Assembly: GCA_026770575.1 (NCBI GenBank)
Contig: MU657195.1
Coordinates: forward strand, 206,555 to 270,554
Source of the DNA: Pelagophyceae sp. CCMP2097
Taxonomy: Eukaryota; Sar; Pelagophyceae
Direction: 5' to 3'
Length of the DNA stretch: 64,000 nt
Numbering within the stretch: position 1 is the stretch's first letter; each line of letters opens with the position of its first letter. The translations under genes and the position numbers were made by a program. Positions 20,664 to 30,700 of the stretch are shown here, in pieces. The notes under the pieces were generated by a model. That model was not told the origin of the DNA, did no database searches, and was given only the letters and a program-made list of their open reading frames with translations.

Positions 20664-20849
20664 GGCGACATGGTCATCTGAGGCCCGCTGTCGTCTCACC
20701 CAGCGCCAGGCCGAGGCCGATCCGGTGCAGCCAGACCCATCACAAGCCGTGCTGCCGTCATTGGCGGCGCTAAAAAAAAACATTGTGTGGGACCCTGCAG
20801 CGCCGGCCCCGCCTGTTCTTTTTTAGCAGCTTCATTGGAGTGCATAATA

Positions 20850-20920
20850 GAAGAAGGCCAGGAGAAGGTCCTCCGGGACTGGACATCTGTGATTTTTATT
20901 ACATTACATTAGGAATTCCT
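20850..20920 (+). mobile_element. LINE 3' tail fragment
   Basis: The words GGCCAGGAGAAGGTCC and GGGACTGGACATCTGTGATT match the 3' end of the LINE at about 22980-23010 and similar tails at 35034-35180 and 52185-52260 (minus). It abuts the reverse-transcriptase fragment downstream. Confidence 0.5.
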
Positions 20921-20921
20921 A

Positions 20922-23075
20922 CATATCAAGAGCAGATCGGATGCCGCGGCAAAGGTTACAGATGCCAAGATCACACTTTCGTCCTCGCGGAGACCATCAA
21001 GTCCATGGCGAGGCGCCGCAAAAAAAACTTTTGTGGATTCCTCGATGTCAGAAAGGCATACCCGACGGTTCTCCGCGCCAATCTAATTGAAAAACTCCAT
21101 AACAAACTATAATATAAAGTGAACCGCGGCCCCCGCGAAGGGCCGGTTCTATCACTGATTTTACACTCCATTTTTATCGACGGAATCATCGACGAAATGC
21201 GTGGGTGCATGGGCGTTAATATCAGCAGCCTCAGTTGTAAATCCTTGCATTACGTTGACGACATTGTCCTATTCAGTGAATCTGCAGAAGATTTACAGGC
21301 TATGCTTAACTGTTGCCAGACATACGCAGATGGGCACTCCTTTCAATTTTCCATAATAAAAAAAAGTTCGAAGTCGTCGTATTCGGCAAGGACGAGGATT
21401 TCGATTTGCAGTGGAAATTAATGGGCGAAGACATGGCCCAAGTCAGCCATTATGAATACCCGGGCCTTACATTTAGGAGGTGTCTTGGCCATCTTGCAGT
21501 GAATGGTTCAACGGCGGCCAAATTAAGATTGAAATATGTCGGTTCGAAGTTCACCGACGATGGTCCGAACACTTGTTTGGTATGTCATTAAAGCACTTTA
21601 CAAGCCGACAATACGAAAGTCAGCGCAAACGCCAAACATTGCGATAGTTACGAAGGCGACGTGCATCTGGAGTGCATGGGCAACGTGCTCGCCCCACTCG
21701 GTGAGTTTCATTGCCCTGCATGCCGTCTTAAAGATGCCCCATGCTTCCCCATCTCAGATGAACGGATCACTTCGGACAGAGAAACGCCCCGGCGGCAAAC
21801 TTGAATACCGCGCTGTGACAGAACTCCTTGGCGGGGTAAACACTCACCGGAATGAATATGCACCCACTCGCAAGAAACTGCATGTAATTATGGACAAAAA
21901 CATAACCGCGTATTCACAGAAGTACGGGGTCAGGCAAGTCCCACCCTTTAAAACAGAGGACCTATGGGAGGAGGCAAAAGCTAATACAAAGAGGAAACTG
22001 TCGATTTTGAAGAATCAACTCGATCTCACGGGTTGTCATACAATGGGCCTTAATAGTTGGATTTCGAAGCAGGTTGAAACATTAGTTGTCGCTACGGTGA
22101 TGCGCAATTCGTTAATTAGGCAGGGTGGTGAATACTGCGGCCCAATCCAAACTGAGATGAATAGGATCTATACGAGGCTAATCGACGTTCCAAGTGGGAC
22201 TAGCAAAGCAGCCATTCATCATGAGTGCGGGTTGATAGACCAAGAGTTCCGTGCTCAAGTGGCTGCTCTTAAATTCAGAAATCATATTATTGGAATCTCG
22301 GCGAATCGGTTGGTGAAGCAAATGTATGTAGCATTGCTTTCCGGGACCGTTCCTATCTTGGAACATGGCCGCAATGTGGATAATAGCGCCACTGTGTACC
22401 TCGAACCATGGTCTATTTCATTAGACTGGCGTGAAAACATTGGCGTCTATGCTGCGACCACCAAGGCACACGAAATTCGATGTTTGCTGCAAAATGAAAC
22501 TTTGATCGCATTGACCCCAGTGTCTGCGACTTTCTTGGCATTGCGGGGATGGTCGTCGACACCCAAACCTGCCCCATACCTCCTTTGTGATTCTACTCTA
22601 TATTGGACACTTCGCCAGGGGAAAGCATTGAAAATTAAGTTGCGCTGCAATTGCCACGAAGCGCCCGGGGAAAAATAAAATATTTACGAGTTGAAATGCC
22701 TGTTGACACGTACAAATTCCTTCGGACCGACTCCCTGCTGTCGTCAGAAAATCGGTGAGTACACCACGCTAAAGGGCGATTGTGGTGCGTACAAGTAGCC
22801 CTGCGATGCATGCTTTGCTCGCATTGGATCCAAAGTCCCGTCGTTTACAGTTTTTACCACCACTCAGAAAGTTGACTACATCATAAAAGACGGCAACAGC
22901 CCAGCTGTTGATATTGATATTTTTCGTTTCTTTGTTTAAAATCCATCATATTTGTGCTATAAGTTGGTTGACCGACTAGGCCAGGGAAAGGTCCTTCGGG
23001 GCTGGATGACAGCCCCCCCGGTCTGCTTGCCCTGTAATTTCTTCTTATCTAACTATATATTTCCCAAATGTACCA
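20922..23075 (+). mobile_element. Decayed non-LTR retrotransposon (LINE) with reverse-transcriptase remnants
   Basis: Reverse-transcriptase motifs are visible: KNFCGFLDVRKAYPTVLRAN (palm region), VNRGPREGPVLS, and the YVDD box in LHYVDDIVLFSES. About 60 residues normally found between the first two are missing, and a TAA lies at 21110-21112 at that junction. A frame change follows near the A-run at about 21360, with further in-frame stops at 21589, 22676 and 22796. Downstream lies a Cys/His cluster of PHD-like spacing (HCDSYEGDVHLEC, then FHCPACRLKD) and a long C-terminal frame to 22939 with more Cys pairs (CDACFARIG). The element lacks its 5' part and cannot make an active protein. No target-site duplication was identified. 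Confidence 0.75.
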
Positions 23076-23094
23076 TCCCGCTTATGGGCTCTAT

Positions 23095-23300
23095 TTTTTA
23101 GCGATTAGAAACTGCACCGCCCTCCTCGGGAGCGAAGCGACGGGGGGGTCCGGGGGGTCTCCCCCCGGCGCCCGTGCGTGATTAGGGTCTGTACCGCCCT
23201 CCTCGGAAGCGAAGCGACGGGAGGGTCCAGGGGGTCTCCCCCCGGCGCCCGTGGGAGATAAGGGTGCGCCCCATGAGAGATTAGGGTCCATACTGCCTCG
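23095..23300. repeat. Tandem repeat of ~75 bp, about 2.5 units
   Basis: Units share ACCGCCCTCCTCGG, GCGAAGCGACGG and GGGGTCTCCCCCCGGCGCCC, each followed by GATTAGGGTC-type sequence. Confidence 0.65.
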
Positions 23301-23439
23301 CCCCGCCTGTGAGGGTCAAAGGTTGGTCTTCATATTTGTTTATATACCAAACATTTCAACCACCACCATCAACTTCCAACTCGGTACCCATCATCCGCAC
23401 CGCTACGAGAGCGACGGTCTAATGTGGGGTAAGCAGCAT

Positions 23440-23640
23440 CGCTGAAAATCAACCGCTCGTCTAAGTTGTCGTCGGTCATTGAAAATAGGTGAGTCGAATT
23501 GATGAGAAGCAGGTTCGAGCCTCGAAGGCAGTATAAATAAGAAACAAATAAAAACATGAGGCAATCGCTGATGTGGAGAGACTCGGGTTCGAGCCCGGAA
23601 AGTGTTTTTTGTCTCGACATACGATATTTTTAGAAAAAAG
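23440..23640. other. Sequence with two tRNA-promoter-like B boxes (possible SINE)
   Basis: GGTTCGAGCCTCG near 23510 and GGGTTCGAGCCCGG near 23588 resemble polymerase III B boxes. I could not fold a cloverleaf around either. A tRNA-derived SINE is possible. Confidence 0.25.
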
Positions 23641-23857
23641 TGCTCAGCGACATTCATGGCCGCGCGTCATGCGCCGCCCCTACGCCGCCAAGCTACATGC
23701 AAAATCGTTAACGTTTCTTTAAACGCCCTTCGTCCCTCACTTCACTGGCCGCGCCACATCGTCATGCGCAGCGACGTCGCCAGCGTTTTTTTAAAGCCCT
23801 TCACCCCTCGAAAAACTGACCGCATTCGTTATTATTATATCAACCCCTTCATGATTA

Positions 23858-24296
23858 GACAGGTTCACTTTATTTAACTTGTTCAGAACTCGTTCAGAAA
23901 ATGACAAATACACAGTTCCGAACAGTTCTGAACTGGATAAAAAGGCCGAAATATGAACTCAGAGTTCAGTTTAACCAGTTCAGAACTTGTTCAGAACTGA
24001 TCTGAACCGAGAAAACCCGCAAGTGTGGCTGACTCAATTGTTTAAAAAATTAAAATAAATTTAGTGTTTTTTTTCTCTCAAATCCAGATCAGGTTTGAAA
24101 TGCCACCGGTGGGGTTCGAACCGGCTCACCTAGTTTCGATGGGACGTGACTGCAATCACCAAAATAAAGATGATAAAATGCCGCCGCCTCCGGGGCTGAA
24201 CTCAAAGTGCAAATACGATTTCTGAACTCTTCTGAATTTCGCCTTAACTCGTATTTGCGTACGAGTTCTGAACTGGTTAAATAAAGTGAACCTGTC
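23858..24296. mobile_element. Inverted-repeat element flanked by TA (439 bp)
   Basis: Ends GACAGGTTCACTTTATTTAA and the inverse TTAAATAAAGTGAACCTGTC, extending inward through a GTTCAGAACTCGT-type stretch. TA lies immediately outside both ends. The inside carries repeated GTTCAGAACT words and no gene. Confidence 0.8.
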
Positions 24297-24301
24297 TATT
24301 A

Positions 24302-25014
24302 GAGAGCTTCAGCTCAAAGTGATACCCTATCGAATTCATATCCTATCATATCCATCGGACAAGATCAAATTCATATCCTATCGAACTGATCTGCATATTT
24401 TGGAGACGACGACGTTGGAGGGGTCAATGATATTGGTCAGTTCTCGTCGGAATGAGGCGCTGAATGGCCCTATCGACGCGCCTTGGTCCCGCAGGGCCGG
24501 CCCTAACTTTGTTTTGCGTTGTGGCTACCCCTAGGGCAGCAGCGACGTGGCATCGGAAGGCGCGTGAGGAGCATGCGTTCGGGCCCTTGCGGGACCCGCC
24601 ACGCGCCGGCAACCGGCGGGAACTGCGCGCAGGCGTCCGCAACCAATCCGGCAGCGCCCGGAACCGGCCGCGACAGCGCATCGCGGGTGGGTACGAACTC
24701 GAACGCAAGTACCCAAACACCGACTCCGCTAGAGTCGACGCACCATGCGGAAAATCGACGGGCGTCTGCGCATGGGCTTGTTGACTGCGCACCATCGATC
24801 CCGGGACGGGAGTCGGCTGGGGTGCCTCGGGGTTGCCCTCGGGCCAAAGAAGTACCTAGGTACTACTTTGATTTGGCTCGCGAGTTTGAGAGTTTTACGA
24901 GGTCCGTTGAACGGAGAGATCACTGCAAAGCTCTATATATCAACGGGCTTTTAACGGGGTTTTATTTGATAGGGTATCACTTTCGATAGGGTATCACTTT
25001 GAGCTGAAGCTCTC
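24302..25014. mobile_element. Second inverted-repeat element flanked by TA (713 bp), abutting the first
   Basis: Ends GAGAGCTTCAGCTCAAAGTG and the inverse CACTTTGAGCTGAAGCTCTC, with TA outside each. GATAGGGTATCAC is repeated inside the right end. Only three bases plus TA separate it from the element at 23858-24296. The GC-rich interior gives open frames on both strands but no recognised domain. Confidence 0.75.
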
Positions 25015-25016
25015 TA

Positions 25017-25580
25017 TTCTTTTTGAATTCTAAACCCAAAAAGATTTTAAATGAAATCCGCAGTTTGAGGTCGGTGAACAGCCTTTTAAGAAATCAGAGT
25101 TTCACTTAAAGCAGGAAGGAGCGCGAGGGGGTGCAGGGCCGGGAGAGCGCGACAATGGCGTCGGGAGCGCGCGACGCGCCCGTACACGTGGCCACGGTAA
25201 GGCCCTTCCAATGGGAAGCGCGCATCCGCGCACGCGCCGGCGCGGGAAGGGCTCGCGAAGAAACCTCCGGTTCCGTGCCTTTTACGCGGCGCGGCGAGTT
25301 GGTGTCCAATCTCGAACCTACTTTGGACCGGGCTAGAGTTGGACGATACCGAGCAGCACCGCCAACAAACGCCACGGTACCACCCACCATTCCGGAACAT
25401 AGGAGGTTCAAAAGGTACTCATCCTCGATTCTGATGCATTGATTTCTTAAAGAGAGTGCGTCCTTGCTCCGCCTCAAATAGGAATTCCGAGCGGACGATA
25501 TCCACGCACCGCGCAGCAGGATACAGAGCCCCCGTCGTCGAAGCCCCTCAAAAGATTTGATGAAATTCTTCAAATCAACG
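25017..25580. repeat. No gene; partly duplicated at 27455-27560
   Basis: About 25475-25580 (AAATAGGAATTCCGAGCGGA, CCGCGCAGCAGGATACAGAG) is a close copy of 27464-27560. The rest has open frames without recognisable domains. Confidence 0.45.
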
Positions 25581-25980
25581 TTACTGGGAGTTGGGGATTA
25601 GATGTCACTCTAAGACTTTGCAAAGAGTTGTACCCAGGGCAAAAATTGGGGTAGTGAAAACAAGGTGAGGGCAAAAAAAAGGGTCAGTTCAGTTTCAGAG
25701 GGTCAAAAAAGGGTCAGTTCAGTTCCAGAGGTTCAGTCCAAGGCCTTTGGGCGGCGACGACGGAGATCTCGGCGCCAGACGCTGCCGGCTCCCGGGCAAC
25801 CACCCCGCGACGACGCCCAAAAGGCCGGCCATCGAGCTGTCAGACGAGCCCTTGGAGTCGCCTTTTTTTTTTTGAATGACCAAAGTTTCACCCAGAGTTG
25901 GCCAGGCCATTCTTGGCAAAGTTTTACCCAAAGTTGGCCATTCTTGGCAAAAGTGTCATCTAATCCCCAACTCCCAGTAA
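25581..25980. mobile_element. Inverted-repeat element, exactly 400 bp
   Basis: Ends TTACTGGGAGTTGGGGATTA and the inverse TAATCCCCAACTCCCAGTAA. It contains direct repeats of AGTTGGCCA and TTCTTGGCAAA. The paralogous sequence at about 27560 continues without it. Confidence 0.8.
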
Positions 25981-26333
25981 GGTAAACAGGGCGTGTCGGG
26001 GTAAGTGGGTATGTCACCGAGCGGCGGCGGCAACGAAAGGTGGGTACGTTCGAGGCCCATGTGGGGATACTGTGCTACCTACCCTGGCAAAAAAACGGGG
26101 TCCTGGGTGGGGCTGCCCCAAATGGTTCGGGTCATTAGTGGTCAGCCACAATGACATGAGCATACCCCAGGTCACAAGATCCGCCGAGAGCGACCGAGCG
26201 ACGTCATAAGAGCCGCTCCAGGGCTCGCGGAGCGAGCGAACGAGGGCGAATTAATTTATTAAAGACGGCTCTAATTTGGGCTGGCCCTCGAGCCGGTCTT
26301 CGTTCCAAGGTAGACAGACGCCTAAGGTCCGAG

Positions 26334-26648
26334 GTGCGCCCTCGAGCTGGTTTCGCGCCCGGTCCATCGATGGGCTCGGCACGCTATGGATGCGCGGCCG
26401 TGCCCGTCGATGCTCGACACGTCCTTGTCATCGGCGGGATGGACTCGGTAAACATGCCATCAGCCACCACCAAGCTCCTCGACGTGGCGATAATGGAGTT
26501 TGCGCCCGGGCCGATGATGCAATCTGGGGCCGCGGGCATCGCAGCCGTTCGACTCGACGCTGCCGGAGAGGACGCACGGATCCTCGTGCTCGAAGGCGAT
26601 TTATCGACGACGAAGGTGCTCGCCGTCGATGCTCAAACGGTCGCGTGA
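26334..26648 (+). pseudogene. Kelch-repeat C-terminal fragment, copy K4
   Basis: Reads FAPGPSMGSARYGCAAVPVD, ARHVLVIGGMDSVNM, a last blade and AGEDARILVLEG, matching the final two blades of K1-K3. The BTB and earlier blades are absent. It is followed by the same downstream flank as the other copies, so the duplicated segment included the 3' flank. This is the only kelch copy here on the plus strand. Confidence 0.7.
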
Positions 26649-26649
26649 G

Positions 26650-27785
26650 CGACGTACCACCGGCAGTGGCGTGCTCACGAGCGATGTGGTACCGACGTGT
26701 CGGTGCCGTGCGCTACGAACCACATCGAGCAGCCAACAAGAAGGCGGGGCTCTCTCTTGCAGAGATGCCGCCACGACGCCGGCGATGCCGCCATGACAGT
26801 GACGACACCACGACGCACGACCCTCCCTTATGCTACGCTACTCGAGGACCCCCACTGGTGCCTCCGACTGACGTCGCTCATTTAAGCATCCTTAACGAGC
26901 GTCGCCTTGCCAATGACGCAGAGGGGCATCCATTGCGGCAGAGACGGGAGGGGCATCGGTGGGAGGGTGGCTTAGGCGACGCGTGTCTTGGACGAGTGGG
27001 GGGCCGTTCGTGTCAAGTGCGAGGTCGAGTCTAAAGTGCGAGGTCAAACTATTGCGATGCTCTCAACGCGCCTGGGCCGGTGGCATGAGACTGTCAGACG
27101 CCCCATGGCCCGCCCTCCCCACGACGCGGGCGAGAGACAGCCTCGTCTGAGAACGAGGCTCGCGTCGAAAAGACCGCAGGAGCAGGGACGATGCTTTCGC
27201 GTCGGTTGCTTGCTTAAAATACACCCTGGACTCGTTTTTTTGCGAGGGTATTATGTTACATGTACCACAGTATTGTGTGGGTAAGTTATTTAACGGGGGT
27301 AAAGTGGGCACGTCGACGGCCAGGGGGGCGTGGTGTCTTTGGGGTACGTTACGTCAAAAACGTCCCGGAAAACCCGCTTCAACGATGTGTGGAAAACCCG
27401 AACCGTCCGCCGAGTTACGTCCCATGCGCCCCGATGCGGCACCGGAGTGTGTCCATGCTGCGTCTCAAATAGGAATTTCGAGCGGACGATATCCACGCAC
27501 CGCGCAGCAGGATACAGAGCCCCCGCCGTAGAAGCCTCTCATGAGATTCTTCAGGTCAACGTCCAGGCCGTTGGGGCACATATACCCCAACGCATTGGGG
27601 CACATATACGCCAACGCGGGCAATCAAGGCGCGACGGGGTACGTGGACGTCGCCTGGCGGCGGCGGCAACGAAAGGGGGTGTGCGAAGACGTCAAAATTT
27701 GCGAATACTGCCGTACGTACCCTGGCAAACAACACCGTCGTCATCTTCCTTACTCGCCGCGCGTCATTCGGCCTCGCCCGCGGTG
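26650..27785. repeat. Kelch 3' flank copy, then repeated non-coding sequence
   Basis: 26650-27130 is the kelch downstream flank (compare 1640-2060). Near 27178 a CAGGAGCAGGGACGATGC word marks a fragment of the ~210-bp module. 27455-27560 parallels 25475-25580. ACATATACCCCAACGCATTG and a following CACATATACGCCAACGC form a short tandem repeat near 27577-27617. Confidence 0.5.
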
Positions 27786-30700
27786 TCACCGCGCGTGGGC
27801 GATGATGGCGGCGGCGGCGGCGGCGCCCGAGAGCGCGGCGCCCTCGACGGTGCCTAGCCACGACGTGCTAACGCGGCGTGCGAACGCGGGCTTTCCAGAG
27901 TATCAAAGGAGCCACTTCAGGGTTCGGGTTCGGTTTTCCGAGTTCGGGTTCGGGATTTACGCACCAAAGTGATCGCCAAAGTAGTCCCCGCAGGCCGCAA
28001 ACCGCTGCGCAACGTCGACGAAGCATTCCCCCGCGACGGACGATTTCGGCTTTGCGACTCCCCATCGGTGCGCCGCGGTGAAAATCACGCTGTCCTTGCC
28101 GTTGCCGTTCTTCTCCTCGATTTCCAACAGTTGGATTAGCGCCGGCTGCATCACGTCGCGGATTCTTTGCTTGACGCGGGCAGCCGACTGGCCGACCATG
28201 CCTATAGGAAATACTATAGGAAATACTATAGGAAATACTATATATACAATTTGAGAAGAATGAAACAACCCTCCCCCCAGGAGCAGGGACGAGTTCGAGT
28301 TTGCCCTGAAGACCCGCGCGTCGGGTTTGCCGGGTCTGTGCCGTCTTGGCCGAGTTCGACACACCCGCGACACTTTGGGTTTGGCACAAATTGCTCTCTG
28401 GATGGGCCCCTTTAAGGCCTCTCTGGCGGTCAAGGCCTCCGTACGGTCACTCACAAGGCCTCTTTGAAGGGCCCTATCAAGCCCTCACGCTGGGTTCTTG
28501 TCCAGAGACGCGTGTTCGGGGCCCTACGGGTTCTCTTCACCGTTCCTCGCACGGGATGCCATATGGTTTGATAGAGGGCCCGTCCGAGCGACCGTCCGAG
28601 GGCCCGTCCAGGGAACGTCGCAGAGGGGCCGCAGTCGAGGGGCCGGCAGCCGAGTGACTCTCCAAGGGACTGTCGAGGGGCCGCCGTCAAAGCGACAGAG
28701 GGCCCGTCGAGGGACCGTCCAAGGAACTGTCCAAAGAACCCGTCCAAGGGACCGCCCGAGCGACTATTCGAGGGAGCGTCCGAGGCACCATCTCAGCGAA
28801 ATTCCGAGGGCCCGTCCGAGGGACCACCCAGAGGGACGCAGAGGGGCCGCAGTCGAGAAGACGGCAGCCGAGCGACCGTCCAAGAGACCGTCGAGGGACC
28901 CTACACGGGACTGCCGCAAAGGGCCGTCGAGGGACCGTCGAGGGACCGTCGAAGAGACCGGTCGAAGGGACCGTGAAAGGGACCGTCCACGGAACCGTCG
29001 CAGAGGGACCGTCCGAAGGGCCGCCCAAGGTACCGTTCAAGGAACAGTCCAAAGGAAGTGTCCAAAGGGCCAAGGGACTGTCCGAGAGACCCTTCGAGAG
29101 ATCATCCGAACGACCGTCCGAGGGACCGTCCAGAGGACCGTCGCAGAGGACCCGTCGAGAGATAGTTCAAGAGACCACCCAAGGAACTGTTAAAAAGGGC
29201 TGTCCAAATGCCCGCCCAAGGGACCGTCGCAGGGTCCGTCCGAGGATCCACCCGCGGGACGTCGCAAAGGAGCCGCAGTCGAGCGGCCGTCCAAACGACC
29301 GCCCCATGGACCGTCCACGGACCGTCGCAGAGGGATCGTCGTGGGACCGTCGAGGGACCCTTCAAGGGGGCCTCGAATGGAACTACCCAATGGAACTGTC
29401 CAAAGGAACGCTCAAGGGATCGTCGAGAGACCATCCTAGCGACCGTCCGAGGGTCCGTTCGAGCGACCCGTCCGAGCGACCGTCCGAGCGACCGTTCGAG
29501 CGACCGTCCAGGGGACGTCGCAGAGGGGCTGCAGTCGAGGGACCGGCAGCCGAGTGACAGTCCAAGGGGCCGTCGAGAAGCCGCCGTCAAAACGACCATC
29601 ATAGGGCCCGTCGAGAGACCCTCAAAGGAACTGTCCAAAGAAACCGTCCAAGGGACTTCCTAAGCGATTATCCGAAGGACCATCCAAGCGACCGTCCGAG
29701 GGCCCGTCCGAAGGACAGCCGAAAGGGACGCAGAAGGGCGCTGTTTCGAATCGCCGCGTCTCCAGGGGTCATTTCCACGCACCGTCCCGAGGAGCCGTCT
29801 CCACGGCGCCGTTTCGAGTGGCCGTCTCAAGGCGTAGTTTCGAACTGCCATCGAAAGGGGCCGTCTCGAGGGGTCGTCGCGAGGGGTCGTCTCGAATAGC
29901 CGCCCCCAGGGGTCATTTTGAGGCACCGTCTTCGAGGGGCCGTCTAAAGGCGCCGTTTCGAATGGCCGTCTCCAGGGGCCGTCTCGTGGGCTGCCTCGAG
30001 GGGACGTCTCGAGGAGCCGGAGATAGGAGCAGCGACGGATTCGGGCTTGCCCTTCAACCCGCGGGTCGGGTTTGCCGGGTTTGCGCGTCTTAACGACCCG
30101 TCGACCCGCGGGTTTGACCGCGGCCCGAACCCGGACCCGACCCGAGAAGACGGGTAAGGTCGCTCGACAAACCCGCGACCCGAGGGTTCGGCACTAATTG
30201 AAAAACCGACCCGACCCAAATACACCGTCCCTGCTCCTGTAAGTAAGCGCCTTCTTTGAAATACCACGCTCGCCACGCGCCTTCGAGGCAATCGACGGCG
30301 TTCTGCGCCGTAGAGTGCGCTGTCCAGCAGTCGACCTAGATCTTTCGTATCGATAATTCATTCAAAACATTATTGATTAATATAGGATTCCTATATTGAT
30401 ATTAATATTAATATAATATAATCATAACTTAATTTATTAATTTATTAATTTATTAATATTTAATTAATTAATTAATTGTCAAATAATTTGTTGATTAATA
30501 TCAATAAAATAAAGGCCAATTTAAGAACCTGGTCAATTTAAGAACCGACGAAATAATCGACAAACGACGTTCAATATCTCAATAAGGCATTTATAAGGCC
30601 CAATTAGAATCCATTAAATCCCAAAATAGAATATTATCCGGCTCCAGGGGCCCGCTTCTTAATCTGACCAATTTGTTTTTAGAACCGATGGTCGGTCCGG

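Noticed and set aside
24080..24200. tRNA-like sequence on the minus strand (GGTTCGAACC)
   Set aside because: The T-arm stem does not pair and the acceptor halves are not complementary. It lies inside an inverted-repeat element.
28498..29663. Open frames reading as repeated RGTVQGTV / SLGRSLGR peptides
   Set aside because: Direct translation of the 12-bp array with no unique domain and equal openness on both strands.
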